DNA from: Candidatus Thiodiazotropha sp. CDECU1
Lineage (GTDB): Bacteria > Pseudomonadota > Gammaproteobacteria > Chromatiales > Chromatiaceae
Direction of reading: 5' to 3'
NCBI RefSeq assembly: GCF_963455295.1
Contig: NZ_OY734020.1
Location: forward strand, 2,666,001 to 2,730,000
Length of the DNA: 64,000 nt
This document shows positions 51,690 to 61,020 of this stretch, piece after piece. The translations under genes and the position numbers were made by a program. The stretch's first letter is position 1. Every line of letters begins with the position of its first letter. Under the pieces are notes generated by a model. That model did not search any database. It saw nothing but the letters and a program-made list of their open reading frames with translations, and had not been told where the DNA came from.

Positions 51690-52250
51690 CTATCCTGCGC
51701 TTCTGTTTACCTCAGCCGGACTGAAACTGGCGCAATAGTTATGTATGAAATCGGCAATCGCTGCCGGATCATTGAGGTCCAGTTGGGGTAGATCTGTCGC
51801 TTCCCCTATCCCATTGTCGCTGGCAATGGCAATGATTGAACTATCAGCAGGAAACAGCAGGGGTTTACCCAGTGCACGGCGATGCAGCTCAATCTTGGGG
51901 AACTCCAGGTCCCTGAAACCCTCAACCAGCACCAGATCCACAACGCTGCAATCGAGCCGTGTCAGAAGCTCCGGCAGCTCCGGTTCGCGCTCTTGTGACT
52001 CATCCACCATCAGCGCCCAGTGCCTGGAGCTGGCGAGCAGCACCCTGGCGGCACCTGCTTTGCGCAGTTCATAGCTGTCCTTGCCCGGTTGATCAACCTC
52101 CACTTGGTGATGGGCATGCTTGATCACACCCAGCCTCAAACCGGCCTCACGCAATAGGGGAATCAGTTGTTTAAGGAGGGTGGTTTTACCGGTGCCGCTG
52201 TAGGCGGCGAAACCAAGCAGAGGTACTGGAGAGTCCTCAGGCGTCTTCAC
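51690..52250 (-). CDS. mobB: Molybdopterin-guanine dinucleotide biosynthesis adapter MobB
   Basis: A GTP-binding helper in molybdenum cofactor maturation, 186 aa. It opens with the P-loop GFAAYSGTGKTTLLKQLIP (Walker A near residues 13-24), followed by LGVIKHAHHQVEVDQPGKDS (the MobB hallmark), a VDLVLVEGFRDLEFPKIELHR motif and ASDNGIGE. Length and motif order fit MobB. Its 5' end overlaps the DUF2802 gene by 14 bp, so it is the last gene of the chemotaxis operon run. A molybdoenzyme is not seen in the window. Confidence 0.9.
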   Translation of the reverse strand: MKTPEDSPVPLLGFAAYSGTGKTTLLKQLIPLLREAGLRLGVIKHAHHQVEVDQPGKDSYELRKAGAARVLLASSRHWALMVDESQEREPELPELLTRLDCSVVDLVLVEGFRDLEFPKIELHRRALGKPLLFPADSSIIAIASDNGIGEATDLPQLDLNDPAAIADFIHNYCASFSPAEVNRSAG

Positions 52251-52653
52251 GCTTCATGCCGTGAATCATGATAATCAGATCGGCGGCATCCCGGCTGATC
52301 CCCAGTTCCGAGACCAGCTGTTCCGGTCCCGCGCCTGCATGCACCATACGGATAGCATCGCTATAGGGAGGCTCGCCCTGCTGACTGCTGTGTTCGATAT
52401 TCTCTTGGCGCTCCTCTAAATCCCTGCCATGGCGTTCCAGGCGATTCACGCGCTTATCCACACCAACCGCACTGGAACAGAGGGCACTGACTGTCTGTTT
52501 TAAGGTTTCGACTTCCCGTTGTAGCTGCTTGTACGACTCACTTCGATTGCGCTCGAAGATTAAAAAGACGACCACCAGAACCAACAACAGCAGTACCATT
52601 GGCAACAGACCGAACCAGAAAAGTGTCGCATCACCACCTGTCATGTCTGTCAT
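52237..52653 (-). CDS. DUF2802 membrane-anchored protein of the chemotaxis cluster
   Basis: A 138-aa protein with one N-terminal membrane helix (about 12-33), a coiled coil (about 38-85) and a C-terminal helical domain YSDAIRMVHAGAGPEQLVSE that ends GISRDAADLIIMIHG, the DUF2802 signature. A helix-turn-helix-like end is typical. Genes of this family sit directly after cheW in many polar-flagellate gammaproteobacteria, as here. Met4 (52644) has the better-spaced ribosome-binding site (GGTAGG) and may be the true start. The function is not established. Confidence 0.8.
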   Translation of the reverse strand: MTDMTGGDATLFWFGLLPMVLLLLVLVVVFLIFERNRSESYKQLQREVETLKQTVSALCSSAVGVDKRVNRLERHGRDLEERQENIEHSSQQGEPPYSDAIRMVHAGAGPEQLVSELGISRDAADLIIMIHGMKREDA

Positions 52654-52676
52654 CCTACCGGCAATAGAGAGGATTA

Positions 52677-52850
52677 TCAGGCATACTCATCGATATGCGG
52701 TTTTCCATCATCCTCATTTTGTTTCGGTTTCCTCTGCTGTTTCTGTTTACGATCTTCAACGGATCTGGGGCGCTCACGGCGCAACGGCGGTTTAGTCGGT
52801 TTTACCGGCGTCAGGGGATTGAGTGGATTTTGTCCTCCGATTTCAGGCAT
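52677..52850 (-). CDS. 57-aa small protein next to cheW
   Basis: A short, very hydrophilic protein (MPEIGGQNPLNPLTPVKP...) rich in Pro, Lys, Arg and Gln, ending KPHIDEYA. It lies on the minus strand 24 bp upstream of the DUF2802 gene. Composition, coding-strand codon use and its place in the conserved cluster support a real gene. A disordered adaptor or linker peptide for chemoreceptor or flagellar proteins is possible, but no function is known. Confidence 0.65.
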   Translation of the reverse strand: MPEIGGQNPLNPLTPVKPTKPPLRRERPRSVEDRKQKQQRKPKQNEDDGKPHIDEYA

Positions 52851-53037
52851 ATCTGGCTTCCTTTTCGAAATGAACGCTTTTTCGCCTCACTCGTACTGTT
52901 GATTTGTAAAAGAATAGCCGAAAAACCGTGCCAGGGACAAAAACCCCGTGCGGGACGCATATCAGGAATTATCCACCACTGCCTGGACTAACAAGTTGCA
53001 AGGAGAGATTTTTCACCATCTACGGACCTATACCGGA

Positions 53038-53520
53038 TCAATACATGCTGATCTCTTGCCACTCCTCATCCGTCAGTAATTTATTCAGATCTACCAGGAT
53101 CAGCAGGCTCTCCTCTTGCGTCGCGACACCCTGAATATAGCGTGAGCTCTCTTCTGTACCCACATTCGGCGCCGCATCGATTTCCGTTTCCCGCAACTCA
53201 ACCACTTCGGCTACCGCATCCACCAATATTCCCACGACCTGTTTTTCAGATTCAATTACGATGATACGACTGGCATCATCCACTTCCTTGGTGGGTAGAC
53301 CAAAGCGGGTTCGGGTGTCGATGACTGTCACCACATTACCACGCAGATTGATGATACCCAGGACATAGGATGGTGCACCGGGTACGGGAGCGATCTCTGT
53401 GATACGAAGTACCTCCTGCACCTGCATTACATTGACGCCGTAGACTTCATCCATCAAAATGAACGTTACAAACTGGATCAGCGGACCACCGCCAGCCTCT
53501 TCATCGTCTTCAATTGTCAT
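53038..53520 (-). CDS. cheW: Chemotaxis scaffold protein CheW
   Basis: A 160-aa coupling protein that joins chemoreceptors to the kinase CheA. The CheW fold is clear: IQFVTFILMDEVYGVNVMQV, EVLRITEIAPVPGAPSYVLG, INLRGNVVTVIDTRTRFGLP, the VVGILVDAVAEVVELRE strand pair and ESLLILVDLNKLLT. It follows the parP-like gene by about 65 bp on the same strand, the usual place in polar-flagellar clusters. Confidence 0.94.
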   Translation of the reverse strand: MTIEDDEEAGGGPLIQFVTFILMDEVYGVNVMQVQEVLRITEIAPVPGAPSYVLGIINLRGNVVTVIDTRTRFGLPTKEVDDASRIIVIESEKQVVGILVDAVAEVVELRETEIDAAPNVGTEESSRYIQGVATQEESLLILVDLNKLLTDEEWQEISMY

Positions 53521-53585
53521 GCTTACACCTCATCGTATTATCACTCTTTTATCTGAACGGAGTGATCGTTTGTAGCTTACTCTGT

Positions 53586-54269
53586 TCAGTCGGCAAGCAT
53601 CTTCAATATCCCATCAACATCCAACAACACACTTAACTCCTGTATGATGATACCTGCGTACCATGGCCGTATCCCGCTGCCAGTACGCCACCGAACTTCC
53701 TCTTTGTCCACCAATAGCGTATTGCAGATCCTGTCTACTGCCAATGCTCTCTGCCCATCACCGATCAATAACAGGTGCTGCGGTTCGACAGAGCTATCCT
53801 CATCCAATCTTTCCGGCATCAACAGCGTGGCGCTGTTTATGACCACGACCTTTTCATCCCTATTGACTATGACGCCCATGGACCAGACTGGTTGCCCGGG
53901 CAATTGACTCGCCTCTCCCGAGAAAGTGAGGATTCCCACCAAGGATGAGAGGGGAATTCCCAACTTGATGCCGTTAACCTCGAACAACAGGACTTGAAAC
54001 GCTTCGTCAACCCAGTCCGGCATAGTAGGCAGGGTATCTTCACGCCTGATCGTCGCTTGTGGTGTTGGCGCCAGGGTCGTTTCTGGATGCTCGTCATGTT
54101 TAATATCGGCATCAGCTAATGGCTCTTTAACCTCCACCTTAGGAGGCGCTACCGCCAGATCGTCAATCTCTGATAACAGCGTATCGAGATAGCTTTTCAG
54201 TGCACTGTCCGGCTCGGCAATTTTGTTGGCCAGCTGGGTTGGTTGAGACTGCCTGGCCCGACCGTTCAT
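53586..54269 (-). CDS. parP: CheW-domain protein ParP (polar chemoreceptor-array organiser)
   Basis: A 227-aa protein with a disordered Pro/Glu-rich N-terminal half and a C-terminal CheW-like domain (about 90-227: FQVLLFEVNGIKLGIPLSSL, WSMGVIVNRDEKVVVINSAT, LLIGDGQRALAVDRICNT and SVLLDVDGILKML). In Vibrio, ParP with this layout integrates into chemoreceptor arrays and ties them to the ParC ATPase at the cell pole. The gene overlaps the parC-like stop (ATGA), matching that role. The annotation as ParP rests on domain layout plus order. Confidence 0.82.
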   Translation of the reverse strand: MNGRARQSQPTQLANKIAEPDSALKSYLDTLLSEIDDLAVAPPKVEVKEPLADADIKHDEHPETTLAPTPQATIRREDTLPTMPDWVDEAFQVLLFEVNGIKLGIPLSSLVGILTFSGEASQLPGQPVWSMGVIVNRDEKVVVINSATLLMPERLDEDSSVEPQHLLLIGDGQRALAVDRICNTLLVDKEEVRWRTGSGIRPWYAGIIIQELSVLLDVDGILKMLAD

Positions 54270-55069
54270 GTAGCCATACCCGCTTGAATTACCGGCTCCT
54301 CTGCTTCATCGAGAAGGTTCTGCAGTAGCTTCTCATAGGCCGTGACACCCCGGCTCTGGGGTGCGAACAACGCAGGTGGTATACCGGCCTTACTGGCTTC
54401 TCTGAACAGGGTATCCACAGGTATCAGGCTATGCCATACACGCCCGGGATAACTCTCTCGCATCACCCTGAGACTGTCTATGGAGGCCCTGGTACGTCGA
54501 TCGAACATGGTGGGTACAACAAGATAGGGCAGTGGTATATGCCTGGATTTCGTGACCATCTCCAGGGTGTGCAACATCCTTTCCAAACCCTTGAGGGCGA
54601 GAAATTCGGTTTGTACCGGGATGATCAGTTGTTCACAGGCCGCCAGGGCATTGATCATCAACACCCCGAGAATCGGTGGGCAATCGAGAATCACATGATC
54701 GTATTGATTCTGAAGTCGCGCCAGTGCCTGCTTGATCACCAACCCCATTCCGTCCATTTTTCCAGCCTGACGGTCCAGGGTAGCCAGGGCCATCTCCGCC
54801 GGCATCAGATCCAACCCTTCTGTGCCTGTGGGATAGATCAGGCTGAGGGGGTCCACCTGCTTTTGTTGCGCCACGGCCTTGAACAATGAGTAAACACTCT
54901 CGTCCAAAGCATCCGGATCATACCGAAAATAGCTGGTCAGGGAACCGTGTGGATCGATATCGACCAGCAGCGTGCGCAACCCCCACTGGGAGAGCAATCC
55001 GCCCAAAGAGACCGTGGTGGTTGTCTTACCCACCCCTCCCTTTTGATTGGCTACTGTCCAGACCTTCAT
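54266..55069 (-). CDS. parC: ParA-family ATPase ParC for polar array positioning
   Basis: A 267-aa P-loop ATPase. The deviant Walker A KGGVGKTTTTVSLG (11-24), ANPHGSL-like segment VDIDPHGSLTSYF, and the VILDCPPILGVLMINAL strand are those of ParA/MinD proteins. In polar-flagellate bacteria the homologue ParC positions chemotaxis arrays through ParP. It overlaps motD upstream and parP downstream as ATGA. No parB is nearby, which also argues for array positioning rather than DNA segregation. Confidence 0.87.
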   Translation of the reverse strand: MKVWTVANQKGGVGKTTTTVSLGGLLSQWGLRTLLVDIDPHGSLTSYFRYDPDALDESVYSLFKAVAQQKQVDPLSLIYPTGTEGLDLMPAEMALATLDRQAGKMDGMGLVIKQALARLQNQYDHVILDCPPILGVLMINALAACEQLIIPVQTEFLALKGLERMLHTLEMVTKSRHIPLPYLVVPTMFDRRTRASIDSLRVMRESYPGRVWHSLIPVDTLFREASKAGIPPALFAPQSRGVTAYEKLLQNLLDEAEEPVIQAGMAT

Positions 55070-55911
55070 TGGCCACCCGTGGGAAGATCGATGACACGGT
55101 CATCGCTCCCGTTCATACCCATGATTATGAGTGAGACACGGCGATTTTTCGCCCGTCCCGATTCTGTCGTGTTTTCCGCAACCGGCCGGTGTTCCGCATA
55201 GCCCACGGCGGACATGCGTTGCGGTTTGATCCCCATGCGGGTCATCAAATGGACCACACTTGCTGCACGGGCTGCGGATAACTCCCAATTCGATGGAAAC
55301 TCATCGGTCTTGATGGGACGGTTGTCGGTATTGCCTTCCACTTGTATCTGATTGGGCACGGTATTTAACACCCGGCTGATGTTTCTGAGCGCCTTCACGG
55401 CCGCTCTTGATAGATGCGCGCTGGCACTGGGAAACAACATCTTGTCTTTCATGTTCACGATCACCCGATCCTCAGTGAAGCTGACCTCGACCAGGTCCTG
55501 ATCGACATAATCACTCAACATATCCTCAATGGTCGCCGCAAGGAAACTGAGTCGTTGAGTCTCATCATTCGGCAGCGTGCCAATCGCATCCATATTCAGG
55601 CCCTGTTCCTGATAGGTACCTGGTCCCTGGATCTGTTCGGTCTCTATCAGGGCATTCTCCTGCGCCAAACCCACTGCATTACCTGGAGAACGATTGAGTT
55701 CGCCGACCTGAATCGGTTCGAGACTGCGGCTGCTCTCCTGAAAGGCATCGGTCAGTGTTTGAGAGAGTACCCTGTACTTGCCCTCATTGACCGAGGAGAC
55801 CGAGTACATGACCACGAAAAATGCGAATAGCAGGGTGATAAAATCGGCATATGAGACGATCCAGCGCTCATGATTGACATGTTCCTGTTTACGCTTGCGT
55901 CGCCTGCTCAT
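55066..55911 (-). CDS. motD: Flagellar motor stator subunit MotD (MotB family)
   Basis: The peptidoglycan-anchoring half of a stator. The 281-aa protein has a basic N-terminus, one membrane helix (about 19-40, IVSYADFITLLFAFFVVMYS) with the proton-site Asp23, a periplasmic linker, and an OmpA-like domain (about 165-270: FPSASAHLSRAAVKALRNIS, VEGNTDNRPI, NWELSAARAASVV and GYAEHRPV). It overlaps motC upstream (ATGA), the partner pair found in Pseudomonas as MotCD, which powers swarming and swimming. Confidence 0.92.
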   Translation of the reverse strand: MSRRRKRKQEHVNHERWIVSYADFITLLFAFFVVMYSVSSVNEGKYRVLSQTLTDAFQESSRSLEPIQVGELNRSPGNAVGLAQENALIETEQIQGPGTYQEQGLNMDAIGTLPNDETQRLSFLAATIEDMLSDYVDQDLVEVSFTEDRVIVNMKDKMLFPSASAHLSRAAVKALRNISRVLNTVPNQIQVEGNTDNRPIKTDEFPSNWELSAARAASVVHLMTRMGIKPQRMSAVGYAEHRPVAENTTESGRAKNRRVSLIIMGMNGSDDRVIDLPTGGQ

Positions 55912-56654
55912 TGGAGGAATCCCTTGAGCTTTGTCTCGATGCTGCGTGGATTATCGCCCTCGGCGATCCCGATCACACCCTCGATGACCATCTCGCGGAA
56001 TTTGGCGATATTCTCTGACTGGGTCTTCAATTTGGCCGCAATGGGCAACAGAAACAGATTTGCCAGGCCGACGCCATAGATGGTGGCGACGAATGCGGTG
56101 GCGATACCACTCCCCAGTTTGCTCGGATCCGCCAGATTCTGCATCACATGGATGAGGCCCATGACCGCGCCGATAATGCCGATGGTGGGTGAATAGCCTC
56201 CCATGCCTTCGTACACCTTGGACGCCTGGATATCGTGCTGTTCACTGGCATCCACCTCCATTTCCAGGATGTCTCGCAGGGTCTCGGGTTCACTGCCGTC
56301 AACCAGCAGTTGCATGCCCTTGCGAATGAAGGGATCGGGTTCTTCGTCCGCAATGGTCTCCAATCCCAGCAGGCCCTCCTTTCTGGCGATATTGCTCCAT
56401 GCCACCAACTTGTCGATGGTGGTGCGCATATCCAGCCTGGCGGGAAGAAATACCCGGCCGGAGAGCCGCAAGGCATGCAGAAATACAGGTACCGGGGTCT
56501 GCAACAATATGGCACCGATTGTGCCACCGGTGACAATCACCATTGCCGGTCCGTTGACCAGGGAGTCTATATGACCGCCCTCCAGCCAATTGCCGCCCAA
56601 TATCGCCAGAAATGCGATTATAATTCCGATAAAGCTTAGAAAATCGAGTCTCAT
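55908..56654 (-). CDS. motC: Flagellar motor stator subunit MotC (MotA family)
   Basis: The ion-channel half of the stator, 248 aa, with four membrane helices. The first pair lies in MRLDFLSFIGIIIAFLAILG and GPAMVIVTGGTIGAILLQ, and the second near GYSPTIGIIGAVMGLIHVM and ATAFVATIYGVGLANLFLLP. The cytoplasmic loop carries the charged EKEGL-like segments that meet the rotor (SNIARKEGLLGLETIADEEP). It overlaps motD downstream. The gap to cheB is 68 bp. Confidence 0.92.
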   Translation of the reverse strand: MRLDFLSFIGIIIAFLAILGGNWLEGGHIDSLVNGPAMVIVTGGTIGAILLQTPVPVFLHALRLSGRVFLPARLDMRTTIDKLVAWSNIARKEGLLGLETIADEEPDPFIRKGMQLLVDGSEPETLRDILEMEVDASEQHDIQASKVYEGMGGYSPTIGIIGAVMGLIHVMQNLADPSKLGSGIATAFVATIYGVGLANLFLLPIAAKLKTQSENIAKFREMVIEGVIGIAEGDNPRSIETKLKGFLQ

Positions 56655-56722
56655 AACACTCTCATCGGCACCAAATTCCCATAGTTGACCCTACTCGTCT
56701 TCGCATCCAGTCGAAACCATTT

Positions 56723-57784
56723 CTAAGAGATTCTGGCCAGCATCGGCCCGATCTCGTCAAGCGCCACAACCCGGTCGGATAAACCTGCCTTTTCAACAGC
56801 TTGGGGCATACCGTAGACCACGCAACTGTGCTGATCCTGACTCCACAAGACCGATCCGGCCCGTTTCAACTTTCTGGCACCCTGCAAGCCATCCGCCCCC
56901 ATGCCTGTCAATATCACTCCCAATGCCCGATCCCGGTAGCTGTCGGCAACCGATGTGAACATCAGATCCACACTGGGATGGTAGATCTGGCCAGACAGTG
57001 GTTCGCTGATTCGTACCTGGTATTTGGAGGGCCCACGTTCAACCTGCAGCTGTTTTCCGCCCGGAGCGACCAGACACTGCCCCGCAATCAACAAGTCCCG
57101 GTCTGCCGCTTCTTTGATTTTGATTGAACATACCCCATTCAACCGCTCCGCATAGGCACCTGTGAAACTGCCAGGCATATGTACCGCCACAATGATCGGC
57201 AAAGGATAATTGCGCGGCAATGCACTCAATACCTGGCGTAAAGCCACCGGTCCACCGGTGGAGGCGCCGATTGCCAACAGCTCCGGTTTCCTACCACCTA
57301 CACCCGACTGGGATACCGTCATGGGGGTACGACCGGTATGCTGGCGACGGCCGCCAAGCGCACCTCGGACACTGCTCAAACGTGACTGACCTACCGCCCT
57401 GACACGTTCCAGCAGCAGTTTGTTGGCCTCTTCCACCCCGCTGCCAAGATTACTCATATCCTTGGGCAGAAAATCCATCGCCCCCGCATCCAGTGCATCC
57501 AGTGTCTCCCTGGCACCCTCTTTGGTCAGGGCGGAAAACATCAGGATACGGGTAGGCATCTCCGCCATGATCTTACGCACTGCGGAAATACCGTCCACAA
57601 TGGGCATCTCCACATCCATGGTAATCACATCGGGTTTAAGTCGTCGGGTACGCTCGATGGCCTCCTTTCCATCCGCTGCAATACCGACGATCTCGATATC
57701 ATTCGCCTGTGACAATGCCGCGCTTATACGGTTTCGAAAGAATGCCGAATCATCAACAATCAGTACTTTCAGCTTGGCGGCCAT
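56723..57784 (-). CDS. cheB: Chemoreceptor methylesterase/deamidase CheB
   Basis: A response-regulator enzyme that removes methyl groups from chemoreceptors. The 353-aa protein has a receiver domain (acidic Asp11-Asp12, phospho-acceptor Asp57 in ITMDVEMP) and a C-terminal methylesterase domain with Ser175 (AIGASTGGPVAL), His202 (VHMPGSF) and Asp299 (LTGMGADG). Between them is a basic linker. It lies 65 bp after cheA. All catalytic residues are present. Confidence 0.95.
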   Translation of the reverse strand: MAAKLKVLIVDDSAFFRNRISAALSQANDIEIVGIAADGKEAIERTRRLKPDVITMDVEMPIVDGISAVRKIMAEMPTRILMFSALTKEGARETLDALDAGAMDFLPKDMSNLGSGVEEANKLLLERVRAVGQSRLSSVRGALGGRRQHTGRTPMTVSQSGVGGRKPELLAIGASTGGPVALRQVLSALPRNYPLPIIVAVHMPGSFTGAYAERLNGVCSIKIKEAADRDLLIAGQCLVAPGGKQLQVERGPSKYQVRISEPLSGQIYHPSVDLMFTSVADSYRDRALGVILTGMGADGLQGARKLKRAGSVLWSQDQHSCVVYGMPQAVEKAGLSDRVVALDEIGPMLARIS

Positions 57785-57849
57785 TATCCGTTTTTTTCAC
57801 TCTAGTGATTGTGTGTGTGAGCGGGGCTGCCAACCATGTTGCAAGTTCC

Positions 57850-60189
57850 TTAAAATTTCTTGGCATACTTCCGCATTAGACCTGGCACATCCACGATCAA
57901 GGCTATTTTTCCGTCGCCGGTGATTGTAGCGCCAGCCATACCGTCCAACCCTTGTAAAAGTGCACCCAGGGGTTTGATCACGACCTCTTCCTGACCAATC
58001 AGATGGTCGACAACCAGACCGACTTGAATATTACCGACATTGACAATAACCACGTGCCCATTTGACTTGTCATCATCATTGATCGGATTATCCGGAATCA
58101 GCCAATTGCGCAGATAGAAAAGTGGCAGGGCGCGTTCGCGAACCATGATAGTCAACTGACCATCGACCACGTTTGTACGCTTCAGATTGAGATTGAATAT
58201 CTCCACTACACTAGCCAGGGGCAGTGCGAAGGGTTGATCTCCCAAAACAACCATCAAGGTGGGAAGGATGGCCAGTGTCAAGGGTAGTTTGATGATAATG
58301 ATACTGCCCTGACCCCATTCGGAATCTATCTCCACCGAACCATTCATTTGCGCAATCCGGGTCTTCACCACATCCATACCGACACCACGTCCTGAGACAT
58401 CGGAGATCTCGGTCTTGGTGGAAAATCCAGGGGCAAAGATAAGATTGAAACACTCCTTGTCATCAAGGCGGGCTGCCGCCTCGCTATCCATCATGCCTTT
58501 CTCCACTGCCTTCTTACGTAACACCTCCTGGTCCATACCCTTACCATCATCGGCGATCGATAGCAGAATGTGATCACCTTCCTGGGCGGCTGAAAGTACC
58601 ACCCTACCCCGTCTCGGCTTGCCTTTTGATTCGCGTTCTTCCGGTTGTTCAATACCGTGATCAACCGAGTTGCGTACCAAATGCACCAGAGGATCAGCCA
58701 ATGCCTCCACAAGATTTTTGTCCAGGTCGGTATCCTCACCCACCATTTCCAGATCGATCTCTTTCTTCAAACTCCTGGCCAGATCACGCACTACCCGTGG
58801 GAATCGGCCAAATACCTTTTTAATCGGCTGCATCCGCGTCTTCATCACCGCCAGCTGCAGGTCTGAAGTCACCACGTCCAGGTTACCTACCGCGTTGGAT
58901 ACGTCCTCATCATTCATGGTTGCCTTCAGCGTCGCCAAACGGTTACGCACCAGCACCAACTCACCCACCATATTCATGATATCGTCAAGCCGCTGGGTAT
59001 CCACGCGTACAGTGGTTTCGGCGGGAGGTTTACTGCTGGCAGCCTTGGGTGCCGCCTTGGGTTTAGCCTCTGCGGCAGGTTTCTTGGCGGGTGCTGTTTT
59101 TGCATCAGGCGCCGACTTTTTCGCAGGCTTGGCTGCCGCTTTGGCAGTAGATTTTTTGGCTGCGGATTTAGCTTTACCCTTGGGGGGCATTTTCTGCGCA
59201 GGCTTTGGTGCCTTTTTACCCTCGGTCGTTTCATCCTCATCCGACTTGATCTTATGCGGATCGAACTTCCCCGCACCATGGATCTGATCCAGTAGATCTT
59301 CAAATTCATCTTCACTGATATCGTCATCACCTGCAGGGGGCTTTGCCGCTTTTTTCGGCTTGGCCTTTTTCTTGGCGGGTGCTTGCTCATTGCTCAGCTT
59401 ATCGGGATTGAATTTGCCTTCGCCATGGATCTCGTCAAGTAAGGCCTCGAACTCATCCTCGGAAATATCATCAGAGGCTGCAGGTTTCTTAGCCTTATCT
59501 TCTGCCTTGGGTTTACCCGTGAATTTACCCTTGCCGTGCAGTTCATCCAGCAGGTTTTCAAATTCATCCTCGGATATATTGTCATCCTTGCCGGCTTGGG
59601 CAGGTTCTTGAATCGCATCCAGCAAGGACTCGAATTCGTTATCGCTTATATCATCCGATGAAGACGGCACACTCTCCGCTGATGTCTCTGCCTCCGCCTC
59701 TGCCTCAACCGCCACCGCTGTATCTGTTTCCTCCACTGCTTCATCATCAGCCGACTCCTCTGCAGCGGCCTCTTCTTCCTCTTCCTCTTCCTCTTCTCCT
59801 TCCGGCACGGCAAATTTATTCAGTCGCTCGATCAGTTCCGGATCCGCATGTTCCGGCATAATACCTTCGCGTACCTGCTCGAACATGGCATTCACAATAT
59901 CCAGCACCTCAAGTACAGAATCCATGAGATCCGGACCCACACTACGCTGTCCCTGGCGCAGTATATTGAAGACATCCTCGGCCCGATGGCAGACTTCCAC
60001 CAAGGGATCTATGGATAGGAATCCCGCACCGCCCTTAATCGTGTGAAAACCGCGAAATACGGCATTTAGCAGATCGAAATCATCAGGTTGCTGCTCCAGG
60101 TCCACAAGCTGTTCACTCAACAGCTCTAGTATCTCTCCAGCCTCGACCAAAAAATCCTGAAGGATTTCGTCGTTGACATCGATGCTCAT
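57850..60189 (-). CDS. cheA: Chemotaxis histidine kinase CheA with four internal DISEDEFE repeats
   Basis: The central kinase of chemotaxis, 779 aa. The Hpt domain carries His49 (FHTIKGGAGFL). After an acidic linker come four repeats of about 20 residues (near 179, 204, 240 and 289), each D-x-I-S-x-x-E-F-E-x-L-L-D-x-I/L. An Ala/Lys-rich stretch, the dimerisation domain, the ATP-binding domain (LVRNSVDHGIEQP, ADDGKGMDQ and DVSGRGVGMDVV) and a CheW-like regulatory domain follow. Similar repeats are known from Pseudomonas CheA. In Vibrio the linker (LID) binds ParP and ParC, so the repeats may be docking sites here. Catalytic residues are complete. Confidence 0.95.
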   Translation of the reverse strand: MSIDVNDEILQDFLVEAGEILELLSEQLVDLEQQPDDFDLLNAVFRGFHTIKGGAGFLSIDPLVEVCHRAEDVFNILRQGQRSVGPDLMDSVLEVLDIVNAMFEQVREGIMPEHADPELIERLNKFAVPEGEEEEEEEEEAAAEESADDEAVEETDTAVAVEAEAEAETSAESVPSSSDDISDNEFESLLDAIQEPAQAGKDDNISEDEFENLLDELHGKGKFTGKPKAEDKAKKPAASDDISEDEFEALLDEIHGEGKFNPDKLSNEQAPAKKKAKPKKAAKPPAGDDDISEDEFEDLLDQIHGAGKFDPHKIKSDEDETTEGKKAPKPAQKMPPKGKAKSAAKKSTAKAAAKPAKKSAPDAKTAPAKKPAAEAKPKAAPKAASSKPPAETTVRVDTQRLDDIMNMVGELVLVRNRLATLKATMNDEDVSNAVGNLDVVTSDLQLAVMKTRMQPIKKVFGRFPRVVRDLARSLKKEIDLEMVGEDTDLDKNLVEALADPLVHLVRNSVDHGIEQPEERESKGKPRRGRVVLSAAQEGDHILLSIADDGKGMDQEVLRKKAVEKGMMDSEAAARLDDKECFNLIFAPGFSTKTEISDVSGRGVGMDVVKTRIAQMNGSVEIDSEWGQGSIIIIKLPLTLAILPTLMVVLGDQPFALPLASVVEIFNLNLKRTNVVDGQLTIMVRERALPLFYLRNWLIPDNPINDDDKSNGHVVIVNVGNIQVGLVVDHLIGQEEVVIKPLGALLQGLDGMAGATITGDGKIALIVDVPGLMRKYAKKF

Positions 60190-60260
60190 CTAATGCTCCC
60201 GGTGGATCACCGAACTTTACCGAATGTTGTTGAAATCTATATCGGTCCTAACCTGAATAA

Positions 60261-60995
60261 CTAAAACCCCAGGCTGGAGAGCAGATCGTCCACATCGTCC
60301 TGGTTTGTCACTTGTTCGCCCTGATCCAGACCTGGAATAGCCGGTCCCGCAAGCACTTCAGCTTGGTCTTTATTCTGTTCGGGATCTTCCAGCTTGCTAC
60401 CGGTGATACGCACCAGCATGACCAGTTTCTCCTCCACATCATGAACAAGGGTGATGACCTTGCGAATAATTTGGCCGGTAAGATCCTGAAAATCCTGAGC
60501 CATTAGCACTTCAGACAGGTTTTTGTGCAATTCACCGGCATCACTCTGCGTACTCTTTAGGAAACTTGAAAGTGAACTGCTCAGCTCCTTGAAATCCTCT
60601 TTGTTGAGTAATTGGGAACGTAGGTTCTCCCACTGCTCAGCAAGTTCAGCAGATCCCTGTTCAATCTTCTCGATCAGAGGAATACTATGCTCGACAGCAG
60701 TGAGCGTCCGATTCGCGGATTGCTCGGTCATGGTAATGACATAGGTGAGCCGCTCCTTGGCATCCGGAATCTCCACATTGGTCATATCGGAGATTCGGGC
60801 ATCAAGGAGAAAACCGTTGATGGCTTCATGCAGTTCACGGGTCAGGCGACCCACCTCTTGGAACAGGTCGTCGTTTTTCTTTGCTTGTGTCAGATTACCT
60901 ATCAATCGCTCGGATTCCGCATCATCACCGGCTTCCAAGCTGATAACGAGGGACTTTGCAATCTCTAATCGTTGTTGGTTGTCTTGTTGTCCCAT
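60261..60995 (-). CDS. cheZ: CheY-P phosphatase CheZ
   Basis: Speeds up dephosphorylation of CheY-P. The 244-aa helical protein has the catalytic helix VLMAQDFQDLTGQIIRKVI with the essential Gln/Asp pair. The C-terminus NQDDVDDLLSSLGF is the CheY-docking peptide of the family. It lies 25 bp after cheY and 71 bp before cheA. It occurs in the standard position. Confidence 0.94.
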   Translation of the reverse strand: MGQQDNQQRLEIAKSLVISLEAGDDAESERLIGNLTQAKKNDDLFQEVGRLTRELHEAINGFLLDARISDMTNVEIPDAKERLTYVITMTEQSANRTLTAVEHSIPLIEKIEQGSAELAEQWENLRSQLLNKEDFKELSSSLSSFLKSTQSDAGELHKNLSEVLMAQDFQDLTGQIIRKVITLVHDVEEKLVMLVRITGSKLEDPEQNKDQAEVLAGPAIPGLDQGEQVTNQDDVDDLLSSLGF

Positions 60996-61020
60996 TTTTT
61001 ACTCCAGACACAGCCTCAAT

